Shown here: piece after piece, positions 37,318 to 45,655 of the stretch
Position numbering within the stretch: position 1 is the stretch's first letter
How the letters are laid out: every line of letters begins with the position of its first letter
Source of the DNA: Actinomycetota bacterium
Lineage (GTDB): Bacteria; Actinomycetota; Coriobacteriia; Anaerosomatales; UBA912
NCBI GenBank assembly: GCA_018334075.1
Contig: JAGXSC010000055.1
Coordinates: forward strand, 1 to 48,624
Direction: 5' to 3'
Length of the DNA: 48,624 nucleotides
Made by a program: the position numbers and the translations under genes
The notes under the pieces: generated by a model
The model's input: only the letters and a program-made list of their open reading frames with translations
The model's database searches: none
Told to the model about the DNA's origin: nothing

Positions 37318-38005
37318 CGATCTCGCGATACCACAGTCCATGGCGCTCCTCGGCGTACTTGCGATCCACCGTGCCGTCGAGCATCGCCGGTAGCAGATTG
37401 CGGTTCGCTTTTATCGCAAACGCCGCGAAGTGTCCCAGCACGCCAAGTACGATGAGCATCGCCGAGGCGTTGTGAAGTGTTGTGGCCACAAATATAAGCG
37501 TGGGATCCATATCGATTCCGGGCAGGTTTTTCACGACCTTCACCAGGCCGGTGATCGTGACCATGAGCAGGTTACCGCCGATAAACGCATAAGCGAGGCG
37601 CTGCTCGGCAAGATATTTGTGCGAGACGGGCTCCTTGCCCCTGCCGAGCATCGCAGCGATGATCTTCGCGGACTCTCGGAAGTCGCCTCGCCTGGGAAGA
37701 ATGGTGAACCTGCGTGTGGCGATGGTGGAGACGAGGTGCAAGATGATGGCGAAGACAAGGGCCGTGCCCGCTAGATAGTGCATGGTGAGTGTCAGGTGGT
37801 AATCCGCGGTCCAGGCCATGTAGGGCAGAGCGGCCAAGCCGTACCTCGCGTACATCGGCATTTGACCGAAGCCGGAGAAGATCAGCGCGAAGGTTGAGAG
37901 CGCCACAAGCCAGTGAACCAGCCGATTTTCCATCGACTGCCGCATGATGCGGTCTGGTCGTGAGCGGATCTTCCTGCTTGAGCTCGAATCTGCGCGCGAG
38001 GTCAT
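37307..38005 (-). CDS. Membrane cytochrome b subunit (FdnI/HyaC/PhsC type)
   Basis: 232 residues with about four membrane helices (LVHWLVALSTFALIFSGFGQ first). Histidines that could bind two b hemes are placed as in formate dehydrogenase gamma and related subunits: HWLVALSTF, then HLTLTMHYLAGTAL and HLVSTIATRR, and HNASAMLIVLGVLGHF near the end. These subunits pass electrons between quinone and an exported Fe-S protein. The start overlaps the stop of the Fe-S gene (ATGA), so they form one complex. The catalytic subunit is not adjacent. Confidence 0.83.
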   Translation of the reverse strand: MTSRADSSSSRKIRSRPDRIMRQSMENRLVHWLVALSTFALIFSGFGQMPMYARYGLAALPYMAWTADYHLTLTMHYLAGTALVFAIILHLVSTIATRRFTILPRRGDFRESAKIIAAMLGRGKEPVSHKYLAEQRLAYAFIGGNLLMVTITGLVKVVKNLPGIDMDPTLIFVATTLHNASAMLIVLGVLGHFAAFAIKANRNLLPAMLDGTVDRKYAEERHGLWYREIEKR

Positions 38006-38985
38006 TTCGTGCCGCCTTTCCATGCCTTGGAAGCCGCCCACGCGGCTGCGGCCACGCCTGCGATCGGAGCGATGATGTAACCGGCCGCTATGCCGTTAGC
38101 CGTGTCGAGGAAGTTCTCCACCCCAGGCTTCATTCCGGGTACGGTTTTACGCATCGGCTCGGGAAGCTCTTCCTTGCGCTTAGAGATCGCTTCGTCGATG
38201 CGCTCGAAGGGCACAGGGGAAACATAGAAGGTGGAGGTGCCTCCGTTTTCCGTGATGCCGTAGGTGTATCCGCCGATCTCGGCGGCGCGCTCCTCGGCGA
38301 GCTTGCTCATCTCCGTTTTGGGACCTGATTGCAAGGCGCCCGTCGGACAAGCCGACACGCATGCCGGCGGTTGGCCCTCTTCGAGCAAGTCGGCGCAAAG
38401 GTCGCACTTGTACATCACGCCGCCACCCATGAGACCCGGCACCAATTTCATGTAAAGTCCGACCCCTGCCTGGCGCTGCGGAATGGACCAGGCACAGACA
38501 TCGCGACACTTCGCGCCGCCCATACAGCCGTCTTCGTTGATGACCACTGCGCCGTTGGCCTGCTTTTCCTTCACGCTGAACGGGCACAAGTTGGCGCAGG
38601 GCGGATTGTCGCAATGCATACACCTGCGAGGTATGTGGAGCGCGTTCCCATCGACCTCTACGGTCTCGATGAATGACCAGTTGTAGGGTGTGAGCCGGTC
38701 GGTCAGATCACGCTTGTCCGACCAGTCTTCGTGAGTGCCGGTGGGCCAGTTATCGGGTATGTTGTCGACCGGCTCAGGGAAGCGAGCCGCGTTTTTGCTC
38801 CTGCACGCATCGGTGCATACGCCGCATCCGATGCACTTGCTGATATCGATGAAGGTACCGATCTGCTCGACATCAGCGCTGTCATACGCGAGCGCCTCTT
38901 TGGGTAGCGCCAGCGTTGTTGCGCCGGCCGCTCCAGCTGCGGCAAAGCGGGCCAGAAACTCCCGTCTGCTCATTTGATCATCCAT
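38002..38985 (-). CDS. TAT-exported four-cluster iron-sulfur protein (FdnH/HybA/PhsB-like)
   Basis: 327 residues. The N-terminal SRREFLARFAAAGAAGA is a twin-arginine signal. Four Cys groups suit four [4Fe-4S] clusters: CIGCGVCTDAC, CMHCDNPPCANLC, CMGGAKCRDVC, and CDLCADL then CVSAC. A C-terminal membrane helix (GIAAGYIIAPIAGVAAAAWA) anchors it, as in FdnH. Its partner is the cytochrome b gene, with which it overlaps. Related complexes contain a molybdopterin or NiFe catalytic subunit, absent here. It is driven by the promoter and CsoR-like operator at 39049-39077. Confidence 0.87.
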   Translation of the reverse strand: MDDQMSRREFLARFAAAGAAGATTLALPKEALAYDSADVEQIGTFIDISKCIGCGVCTDACRSKNAARFPEPVDNIPDNWPTGTHEDWSDKRDLTDRLTPYNWSFIETVEVDGNALHIPRRCMHCDNPPCANLCPFSVKEKQANGAVVINEDGCMGGAKCRDVCAWSIPQRQAGVGLYMKLVPGLMGGGVMYKCDLCADLLEEGQPPACVSACPTGALQSGPKTEMSKLAEERAAEIGGYTYGITENGGTSTFYVSPVPFERIDEAISKRKEELPEPMRKTVPGMKPGVENFLDTANGIAAGYIIAPIAGVAAAAWAASKAWKGGTK

Positions 38986-39048
38986 TGTTGCCTGCTTCCT
39001 CGTACGCCCGCGCTTTGTGCGTAGCAGCGGTAAACCGTTATGGGAAGC

Positions 39049-39077
39049 ATTCTAGAATACCCCTGGGGGTATGTCAA
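39049..39077 (-). promoter_or_regulatory. Consensus promoter of the Fe-S/cytochrome b operon
   Basis: On the minus strand TTGACA (39077-39072, perfect -35) and TAGAAT (39054-39049, -10) are 17 bp apart. Transcription would start near 39042, about 56 nt before the ATG of the Fe-S gene. This is the best promoter match in the window. Confidence 0.85.
39057..39072. promoter_or_regulatory. CsoR/CstR-type operator
   Basis: ATACCCC (39057-39063) and GGGGTAT (39066-39072) form a perfect inverted repeat around TG. It fills the spacer of the promoter above. The sequence strongly resembles operators of the CsoR family, which includes copper sensor CsoR and persulfide sensor CstR. The sensor gene is not in the window. 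Confidence 0.72.
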
Positions 39078-39084
39078 TCAGGGA

Positions 39085-39504
39085 TTACGAAATCCCTTCA
39101 CCAGCGGTGGTGGCGACAAACTTGCCATGTTTCACGCCCTTTGTGCCGATAAGCTCGCTTGCGATTCGCCCGAGCTTCTGGACCTGGCCGCGCAGAACCA
39201 CGACTTCAAGACAGTGGTGGGCATCCAGGTGCACGTGCAGCGAGGAGACGATCGCATCGTGGTGATTGTGCTGCTGCTCGGTGAGCTTGTCGGCAAGATC
39301 GGTCGAATGATGGTCGTAGACCAGCGTGACCGTGCCCACAGCCCAGCTCTCGTCATTGCGCCACTCCTCTTCCACTAGCGCGTTTCGGATAAGGTCGCGT
39401 ATCGCCTCCGAGCGGTTGACGTAGCCCTTCTCGGCGATCAGCGCGTCGAAGCGGGCGAGCAGATGTTCATCGATGGAGGTTCCGAATCTGATGATTTGCG
39501 ACAA
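39085..39504 (-). CDS. nikR: Nickel-responsive regulator NikR
   Basis: 139 residues. A ribbon-helix-helix N-terminus ([29 protein letters not shown]) is joined to an ACT-like nickel domain. The high-affinity nickel ligands of E. coli NikR (His76, His87, His89, Cys95) correspond to His79, His90, His92 and Cys98 here. NikR represses nickel uptake when nickel is high. Translation starts at TTG 39504 with GGGAGGT 8 bp upstream. No nickel transporter gene is nearby; larE elsewhere in the window is a possible nickel user. Confidence 0.93.
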   Translation of the reverse strand: MSQIIRFGTSIDEHLLARFDALIAEKGYVNRSEAIRDLIRNALVEEEWRNDESWAVGTVTLVYDHHSTDLADKLTEQQHNHHDAIVSSLHVHLDAHHCLEVVVLRGQVQKLGRIASELIGTKGVKHGKFVATTAGEGIS

Positions 39505-39529
39505 CGCTTTTACCTCCCCAAGATCGTTT

Positions 39530-39605
39530 AGTTTATGAGTCTACACAAGCATGTTACATCCTGCAGCATGTATGCGTGACCCCGAGGGCTCCTTTGAGTG
39601 ATAAT
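39530..39605. promoter_or_regulatory. Divergent nikR/purB promoters flanking an 18-bp palindrome
   Basis: TACATCCTGCAGCATGTA (39555-39572) is a palindrome with a single C/C mismatch pair. It overlaps the -35 of a candidate nikR promoter on the minus strand, GTAACA (39557-39552) and TAAACT (39535-39530), spacer 16. It ends 3 bp before the -35 of a candidate purB promoter, GTGACC (39576-39581) and GATAAT (39600-39605), spacer 18. It may be an operator for one or both. Confidence 0.45.
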
Positions 39606-39669
39606 GTGAGCGCGAGATGACTCTTCATGTCGCCTGTCAATTGTGCCAACAAGCTGGAGGTCCCGACTG

Positions 39670-41013
39670 ATGATTCCACGGTATTCGCGCCCCAAGATGG
39701 CCCGAATCTGGTCGCCTGAGAACAAGTTTGAGATTTGGCGGGAGATCGAGATTCTCGCCTGCGAGGCGCAGGTCGTTCTCGGCCAAATCGGTATTACCGC
39801 CGAGGAGGCCGCTCACATCCGGGCCACGGCGTCCTTCGACATTTCGCGTATCGACGAGATTGAGCGCGAGACCAACCACGATGTCATCGCGTTTCTCACC
39901 AACCTCGCCGAGAATATCGATGCCGCTGTTCCAGAGGGTCAACCGAAGCCTAGTCGATGGGTGCATTACGGCATGACCTCTTCGGATCTGGGCGATACGG
40001 CGTTGTGCTATCAGATGACGCAGGCTTTGGATGTTCTCATCGAAGATGTGCGCGCTATCGGCCGGATTTGCAAACGCCGGGCCGAAGAGACTCGCGACAT
40101 GCTCTGCGTTGGCCGTACACACGGCATTCACGCCGAGCCGATGACCATGGGGATGAAGTTCGGGCGTTGGGCCTGGGCGATGAAGCGTTCCGAGGAGCGC
40201 CTGCTTCGCACCCGGGAGGCCGTTGCGTATGGGGCGATCTCCGGAGCGGTCGGCAGCTACAGCAACATCGATCCTTTCGTCGAGCGGTACGTCTGCGAGC
40301 ACCTCGGCCTGAAGCCGGAGCCGCTGTCGACTCAGGTAGTGCCACGCGACAGGCACGCGCAGTATCTCGCAGTGATGGCTACAGTGGCTGCCGTAGTCGA
40401 GGATATCGCCACGGAGGTACGCGCCCTTCAGCGCACAGACACCCTTGAGGTCGAAGAGCCGTTTACGACAGGCCAGAAGGGCTCCTCGGCGATGCCGCAT
40501 AAGCGCAACCCTATTACCGCCGAGAGAGTATGCGGCCTTGCGCGCGTCGTGAAGGCCAACGCCCAGGTCGGTTTTGACAACGTCGCGCTTTGGCACGAGC
40601 GTGATATCTCGCATTCGAGCGCGGAGCGAGTGGTGCTCGCTGATTCCGCGATCGCGCTGGATTACCTGCTCTCCAAGGTGGAGTGGATCCTCGATGGGCT
40701 CGTGCTGTATCCGGCGCGTATGTCGGCGAATCTCGAGGCGACTCGCGGGCTGATCTACTCCAGCCGGGTGCTGCTGAGGCTTGTCGACAGCGGGATGACG
40801 CGGGAAGAGGCCTACGCGGTGGTGCAGCGAAACGCGATGAGCGTGTGGGCGGACATCCAGGAAGCGCGCGGCGGCCTAAGTTTGCGGCAAAGGATCGAAG
40901 CGGATTTGCCGGGAGTTTTCACAGACGCCGAGATGGACGAGATCTTCGATCCGCACGCTTTCCTTTCACGCACCGGCGAGCTGTTCGACCGGCTGGAAAG
41001 TTGTGAGTTTTAG
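39670..41013 (+). CDS. purB: Adenylosuccinate lyase
   Basis: 447 residues. It splits SAICAR and adenylosuccinate in purine synthesis, releasing fumarate. The fumarase/aspartase signature GSSAMPHKRNPITAE is present with Ser272 and Ser273 in the flexible loop; VGRTHGIHAEPMTMG holds the catalytic His, and YGMTSSDLGDTA is intact. ATG 39670 has GGAGGT 8 bp upstream; an earlier ATG nine codons up lacks one. Most other pur genes of the window lie 5 kb downstream. hisF follows after 37 bp. Confidence 0.96.
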   Translation: MIPRYSRPKMARIWSPENKFEIWREIEILACEAQVVLGQIGITAEEAAHIRATASFDISRIDEIERETNHDVIAFLTNLAENIDAAVPEGQPKPSRWVHYGMTSSDLGDTALCYQMTQALDVLIEDVRAIGRICKRRAEETRDMLCVGRTHGIHAEPMTMGMKFGRWAWAMKRSEERLLRTREAVAYGAISGAVGSYSNIDPFVERYVCEHLGLKPEPLSTQVVPRDRHAQYLAVMATVAAVVEDIATEVRALQRTDTLEVEEPFTTGQKGSSAMPHKRNPITAERVCGLARVVKANAQVGFDNVALWHERDISHSSAERVVLADSAIALDYLLSKVEWILDGLVLYPARMSANLEATRGLIYSSRVLLRLVDSGMTREEAYAVVQRNAMSVWADIQEARGGLSLRQRIEADLPGVFTDAEMDEIFDPHAFLSRTGELFDRLESCEF

Positions 41014-41050
41014 AAGACCCTCTATCTCGGGAGAACAGGAGGTTTGTCGA

Positions 41051-41830
41051 GTGGAACCTGTCAAGATCGTTCCTTGCCTGGACATGAAGGACGGCCGTGT
41101 GGTGAAAGGGGTTCACTTCGTCGATTTGCGTGACGCCGGCGATCCGGTTGAAAACGCCGCGCACTACCGCGAAGCGGGCGCCGACGAGGTTGCCATGCTG
41201 GATATCGCCGCTACTGTCGAAGGCCGCAAGACACGTTTGGCGTGGGCGCGCGAGGTGGCGCAGGCGTTAGGCGACACTCCCCTGATCGTTGGCGGAGGCA
41301 TTAATGAGCTCGCCGACATGGAGGCGCTTTTCTCGGCGGGCGTGTCCAGGATTTCGATGAACAGCGCCGCAGTCGCACGGCCTGAGCTTATCAGTGAAGC
41401 GGCGGCGGAATTCGGTAGCGCCCGGGTGATAGTTGCGATCGACGGAAAGCGGAACTCGGCGATGCCTTCGGGCTTCGAGGTCGTGGTCAGTGGAGGTCAG
41501 AGGCCGACCGGCATCGATTGCGTGCAATGGGCGCGCCGATGTGAGGAGTTAGGCGCTGGCGAGATCCTTCCCACAAGCATGGACGGTGATGGCACTCTGG
41601 CAGGCTATGACATCCCCTTTACGCGCGCGATGGCCGAAGCGGTGTCCTCGCCCGTGATCGCCTCGGGCGGCGCAGGCACACTCGAGCACTTCTATGAGGG
41701 AGTGACTCAGGGCAAGGCGAGCGCGCTTTTGGCGGCCTCGGTCTTTCATTTCAGGACCTTTTCCGTTGGAGAGGTCAAAGAGTACCTGGCCGAGCGGGGC
41801 ATTCCGATAATCGCTACCGCAAGGCGGTAG
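41051..41830 (+). CDS. hisF: Imidazole glycerol phosphate synthase cyclase subunit HisF
   Basis: 259 residues, a (beta-alpha)8 barrel. It joins PRFAR with ammonia from HisH to give imidazole glycerol phosphate and AICAR, a purine intermediate. The catalytic Asp11 (PCLDMKDG) and Asp131 (VAIDGKR) are both present, along with GVHFVDLRDAGDP and VIASGGAGTLEHFYEG. The GTG start has AGGAGGT 7 bp before it. It stands apart from other his genes, but placement beside purB makes sense because its by-product feeds purine synthesis. Confidence 0.94.
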   Translation: MEPVKIVPCLDMKDGRVVKGVHFVDLRDAGDPVENAAHYREAGADEVAMLDIAATVEGRKTRLAWAREVAQALGDTPLIVGGGINELADMEALFSAGVSRISMNSAAVARPELISEAAAEFGSARVIVAIDGKRNSAMPSGFEVVVSGGQRPTGIDCVQWARRCEELGAGEILPTSMDGDGTLAGYDIPFTRAMAEAVSSPVIASGGAGTLEHFYEGVTQGKASALLAASVFHFRTFSVGEVKEYLAERGIPIIATARR

Positions 41831-41851
41831 TCGCCATCACAAGGCTGTGAT
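41823..41851. other. Tandem hairpins at a convergent gene end
   Basis: GGCG (41823-41826) pairs with CGCC (41832-41835), and ATCACA (41836-41841) pairs perfectly with TGTGAT (41846-41851) around AGGC. They span the junction of hisF and the convergent ACT gene and may end both transcripts. No long T-run is present. Confidence 0.4.
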
Positions 41852-42364
41852 CGTTATATCCACGTTCGTATCGGTGGCCGCCTTGCGAAGTTTCTCTGTC
41901 CAGGCGCCTTCCTCCAGATCACACGGTACCTCCACCGTAGCTATCATGCTGAAAAGCGGCATGCCGCTTACAGCGGCCGGAGACACAAAGGTATCCATAG
42001 TCTCTATGTTTATCCCAAAGTGGGCGAGATTAGCTGCGATCTCATGAACGATGCCTTCGTGGTCCGCGCCTTGCACGATGACCTGGTACGGGACCCTCAG
42101 CCCGGAAGCCGAATCCTGAAGCGGCTCGGTTGTCGTCGCGGTCACCTGGTAGCCCGTTTTGGCGAGGCGCTCCACGATTGAAGCCAGTGCGTCGACAGTT
42201 CTTTCGGGAACGCTGACCAACATCAGCATCGCGAACTCGCCACCCAGGCGCGTCATCTTTGAGGTTTCGATGTTTGCGCCCAGCTCCAATAGAGCGGCTG
42301 TGGTCTCTTCGACTACACCAACACGCTCCTTGCCAGTTAACGTCAACACAAAGCTCTTATGCAC
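41837..42364 (-). CDS. Tandem ACT domain regulator (GcvR-like)
   Basis: 175 residues with two ACT domains: VLTLTGKERVGVVEETTAAL at the N-terminus and VIVQGADHEGIVHEIAANLA from about residue 95. Related proteins, such as E. coli GcvR, sense amino acids and act on gene regulators. The start is taken as GTG 42364, with GGGGGT 7 bp upstream; a TTG eight codons earlier is possible. No glycine cleavage genes are in the window. Confidence 0.82.
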   Translation of the reverse strand: MHKSFVLTLTGKERVGVVEETTAALLELGANIETSKMTRLGGEFAMLMLVSVPERTVDALASIVERLAKTGYQVTATTTEPLQDSASGLRVPYQVIVQGADHEGIVHEIAANLAHFGINIETMDTFVSPAAVSGMPLFSMIATVEVPCDLEEGAWTEKLRKAATDTNVDITITAL

Positions 42365-42526
42365 TACGATACCCCCTGTTTGTGACAACGCCCATTATCG
42401 CACAAAAGCTCGCGGCGAGACGCTCGGCCTTATCGCTGCCCGGTGTTTTTGTTAGACTAGGCACCTGACGCCTTGCGGCCAAAGCAGGTGTCCAGTCCTG
42501 CCCCGACTATGAAAGTGAGGATTCAC

Positions 42527-43099
42527 ATGAGCATTAAGGGTACCCGTACCGAGCAAAACCTGCTGAAAGCTTTCGCAGGAGAGTCACAGGCCCGTAACCG
42601 CTACACCTACTACGCCTCGATCGCCAAAAATGAGGGCTTCGAGCAGATCGCTACCTTGTTCACCGAGACTGCCGAGAACGAAAAAGAGCATGCGAAGGTC
42701 TTCTACAAGTTCCTCGAAGGCGGGGAAGTCGAGATAACCGCTGGATACCCGGCGGGAACACTTGGGACGACCGCCGATAACCTGTTGCACGCGGCAGAAG
42801 GCGAGCTTATGGAGTGGGGCACCCTGTACCCGGATTTCGCTGATATCGCGGAAGCTGAGGGGTTCCCCAAGGTCGCAGAGGCATTTCGCGAGATCGCCAA
42901 GGTAGAGGCGTTTCACGAGGCACGCTATCGTAAACTGCTCGAAAACGTGACCGAAAACAGGGTGTTCGATAGGCCGTCTGCCTCGAAGTGGCACTGCAGA
43001 AACTGTGGCTACGTTTTCGAGGGAGAATCCGCTCCCGATATATGTCCGGCCTGCGTGCATCCCCGGAAGTACTACGAGCTGTTGGCGGAAAACTACTGA
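42527..43099 (+). CDS. rbr: Rubrerythrin
   Basis: 190 residues. A four-helix diiron domain (LLKAFAGESQARNRYTYYAS, then TAENEKEHAKVFYKFLEG, and the second iron-binding helices with AKVEAFHEARYRKLLE) precedes a C-terminal rubredoxin domain with CRNCGYVFEG and CPACVHP. It reduces hydrogen peroxide with electrons from rubredoxin or NADH systems and is typical of anaerobes. ATG 42527 is chosen because GTGAGG lies just before it. The upstream gap contains TAGACT (about 42453), a possible -10. Confidence 0.95.
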   Translation: MSIKGTRTEQNLLKAFAGESQARNRYTYYASIAKNEGFEQIATLFTETAENEKEHAKVFYKFLEGGEVEITAGYPAGTLGTTADNLLHAAEGELMEWGTLYPDFADIAEAEGFPKVAEAFREIAKVEAFHEARYRKLLENVTENRVFDRPSASKWHCRNCGYVFEGESAPDICPACVHPRKYYELLAENY

Positions 43100-43224
43100 T
43101 TGATAGGGCGCGATCGATCTGAGCTGTGGGATGTGGCCGTTGTTCAAGCACCGTCTTTGCTGGCATAACTCTCGCTTGTGTGTGACTGAGGCCCCAGATG
43201 ATGGGAGCCGGTTAGGAGTCGGTG

Positions 43225-43929
43225 ATGAACGCTAGTCGGCGCATTTTGGTCGTTGAAGACGAGAAGGTCATCCGTGATGCGGTAACCGCCTACCTCGAAA
43301 AGGAGGGCCATTGGGTCACGGCCGTCGCTGACGGAGAGGAAGCTATTGCAACCTTTTTGAAGCGTGGCTTTGACCTGGTGGTTCTTGATCTGATGTTGCC
43401 AAAGATCAGCGGCGAGGATGTATGTCGCGCGATCAGGGACGTCTCTGACGCCCCCATCATCATGTTGACCGCTAAAGGCGAGGAAGAGGATCGCATCACG
43501 GGGCTTGCGATCGGCGCCGATGACTATCTCGTCAAGCCGTTTTCCCCTCGCGAGCTTGTTGCCAGAGTGCGGGCGCTTTTGCGCAGGGCGCATGTGACAG
43601 ACGAGCCACAGCGCGATCGACTGGTATTCGGACACTTGGAGATCGACGTGGCGGGACACAAGGCGTTTCTCTCGGGAGAAGAGATCGATCTGACCGCCAC
43701 CGAGTTCAAGCTGCTGTTGACGCTATCCAGATATCCGGGCAGGGTCTATGCGCGCCTGGAGCTGGTGGAGAAGGTGCTCGGCTGGAACTTCGACAGATAC
43801 GAGCGCGTAATTGACAGTCACGTCAAGAACCTGCGAGCCAAGCTGAAGGACGACCCGAGGTCTCCGACCTTTATCTACACGGTTCACGGTGTGGGCTATC
43901 GCTTCGAATCGCCGCTTTCGGAGGAGTGA
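43225..43929 (+). CDS. OmpR-family response regulator
   Basis: 234 residues. The receiver domain has VVEDEKVIRD, the phosphoacceptor Asp55 in VVLDLMLPK, and the Lys of DDYLVKPFSP. A winged-helix DNA-binding domain follows, from about residue 130, with LTATEFKLLLTLSRYPGRVYAR and SHVKNLRAKLKDDPRSP. ATG 43225 follows AGGAG by 6 bp. It ends 4 bp before the partner kinase gene. The regulated genes are unknown; rubrerythrin lies directly upstream. Confidence 0.94.
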   Translation: MNASRRILVVEDEKVIRDAVTAYLEKEGHWVTAVADGEEAIATFLKRGFDLVVLDLMLPKISGEDVCRAIRDVSDAPIIMLTAKGEEEDRITGLAIGADDYLVKPFSPRELVARVRALLRRAHVTDEPQRDRLVFGHLEIDVAGHKAFLSGEEIDLTATEFKLLLTLSRYPGRVYARLELVEKVLGWNFDRYERVIDSHVKNLRAKLKDDPRSPTFIYTVHGVGYRFESPLSEE

Positions 43930-43933
43930 CAGT

Positions 43934-45346
43934 ATGCGCGCGGTTTTTGCGCATAAGATGCAAAAAAACGGAAAGCGGTACACCAGTCTGACTATGCGTT
44001 TCGCATTTGCGGCTGCTGCTGTTGCGGCTTTGACGATGGCACTTGCCGCTACCATCCTGTACTTTACCTGGGCGCAGCAGTTCGATGCGTATATCCGGGA
44101 AGGATTGCAGCACACTGCCAGCGGCGCCGCCACTATGCTCTCGCATAGCTACGAGGCAAATGGAGGTTGGACCGCGCAATCATTTATGCGTCTTCCGCGC
44201 TACGGGATACTTTCAGGATTAGGTCTTCAGGTTATCGATTCTAACGGTAACATCATCTACGATGACTCCTTTGCGACCGGCGCTACTAGTCACATCATTG
44301 GATCTCCCGCTGGTGTCACCCAGCCTGCTGGCGGGGTAGTTATTGCTCCTGTGGTCGCAGGCCAAGCCATGGTGGGTTACGTTAGAGTTTGGCCGCTCTC
44401 TCCCCAAGGGCTTATTACCGAAAACGACACTCGCTTTAGGGAGTCGAGCATCATTGCGATGGGCATCGCTGCGTTGATATCGGTAGGCGCCGCATCGCTT
44501 GCGGGGATGGGCTTCGCCATGACATTCGTGCGCCCTATCGACAGGATCATTGAGACCGCTGACGCCCTGCGCTCGGGCAACGAGGCCGCGCGCACCGGAC
44601 TCTACGCGGATGACACTATCGGGGTTCTCGGCAGGACGCTCGACGACATGGCCGATGCGATTCAGGCCGACAGGAACCTGGAGCGACGACTTACTGCTGA
44701 TGTCGCCCACGAGCTGCGGACTCCCCTTCAGGCGATACAGGCGACCGTCGAGGCTATGCAAGATGGCGTATATCCGGTGGATTGCGAGCATCTGGAGATC
44801 GTTCGCAACGAGACAGTGAGGCTGTCTCGGCTTGCCAGTGGCATACTCGAGCTGACCAGGCTTGAGTGCGGGAGCATGCAGATGAACCTGGTTAGACTCG
44901 ATCCCGCCGATGTCGTAAGAGAGGCGGTAGACACCTACTCGATACTTTTCGAAGTAGCCGATATAAGGGTCGATGTGTTGATGGCGCAAGGACTTGCCAT
45001 CAAGGCCGACAAGGACCGCTTGGTGCAGGCAGTAGGCAATCTGCTCTCGAACGCCGCGAGGTACGCTTCTGCCGGAAGTCGGGTCACGGTCACGCTTCGC
45101 TCCGAGGGAGGAAGCGTCGTGATCGAAGTCGCTGACACGGGGATCGGAATCGCCGAGAAAGACCTGGGGCAGGTTTTCTCCCGCTTCTGGAGGGCTGATG
45201 GAGCGCGTGATCGCGAGAGCGGGGGACTCGGAATCGGTCTTGCCATCGTCAAGGAGATAGTCGACCGCCACTCCGGTAACGTCAGTGTGACTTCAAAAGT
45301 TGGCGAAGGCTCGGTTTTCACCATCAAGATACCACTGGCTTCGTGA
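43934..45346 (+). CDS. Sensor histidine kinase
   Basis: 470 residues. One membrane helix near residues 22-43, an extracellular sensing region of about 125 residues, a second helix near 172-199, a HAMP linker (PIDRIIETADALRSGNE), then the dimerisation domain with His259 in ADVAHELRTPLQ and a HATPase domain with GNLLSNAARYA, DTGIGI and GGLGIGLAIVK. ATG 43934 is preceded by GGAGGAGTG. It pairs with the response regulator just upstream. The outer region has no motif that I recognise. Confidence 0.93.
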   Translation: MRAVFAHKMQKNGKRYTSLTMRFAFAAAAVAALTMALAATILYFTWAQQFDAYIREGLQHTASGAATMLSHSYEANGGWTAQSFMRLPRYGILSGLGLQVIDSNGNIIYDDSFATGATSHIIGSPAGVTQPAGGVVIAPVVAGQAMVGYVRVWPLSPQGLITENDTRFRESSIIAMGIAALISVGAASLAGMGFAMTFVRPIDRIIETADALRSGNEAARTGLYADDTIGVLGRTLDDMADAIQADRNLERRLTADVAHELRTPLQAIQATVEAMQDGVYPVDCEHLEIVRNETVRLSRLASGILELTRLECGSMQMNLVRLDPADVVREAVDTYSILFEVADIRVDVLMAQGLAIKADKDRLVQAVGNLLSNAARYASAGSRVTVTLRSEGGSVVIEVADTGIGIAEKDLGQVFSRFWRADGARDRESGGLGIGLAIVKEIVDRHSGNVSVTSKVGEGSVFTIKIPLAS

Positions 45347-45414
45347 TAAACAGGCCAAAGTAGTGGTATCTTTGCCTTACTCCACGGGCTTTCCGGAAGT
45401 TAGGACGGAATCTT

Positions 45415-45624
45415 ATGGCGACCGATTTCCAGTTGGTAAACAACATGCTTATTATCGGCGGTACTGTATTATTCGTGGGCATTGTGTTTCAAGTGCTTGT
45501 TGGCAAGCGAGTAATCAAGTTTCAGGGCAAGGCGCACATGAAGGTTCACCGTTTGGTTGGTTATCTTCTGGTCGTCGGCGCCGTCGCGCACGGATCACTT
45601 GCGATTATTAGCAGAGTCGGCTGA
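45415..45624 (+). CDS. 69-residue two-helix membrane protein with His-x13-His pattern
   Basis: Two hydrophobic helices, near residues 9-29 and 45-65, are joined by a positive loop (KRVIKFQGKAHMKVHR). His45 and His59 lie at the two ends of the second helix, 14 residues apart, and His41 is nearby. This spacing (H-x13-H) is that of the helix-B heme ligands of the bc1/b6f-type cytochrome b. Heme binding is only inference. AGGACGGA precedes the ATG. It ends 31 bp before purC. I do not recognise the family. Confidence 0.72.
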   Translation: MATDFQLVNNMLIIGGTVLFVGIVFQVLVGKRVIKFQGKAHMKVHRLVGYLLVVGAVAHGSLAIISRVG

Positions 45625-45655
45625 GCAGAAGCCAGAAAGCGAGGACTTGTCGGTC

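Noticed and set aside
39637-40614. 325-codon minus-strand frame across purB
   Set aside because: Antisense shadow of purB, with His- and Arg-rich composition typical of reversed GC-rich coding sequence.
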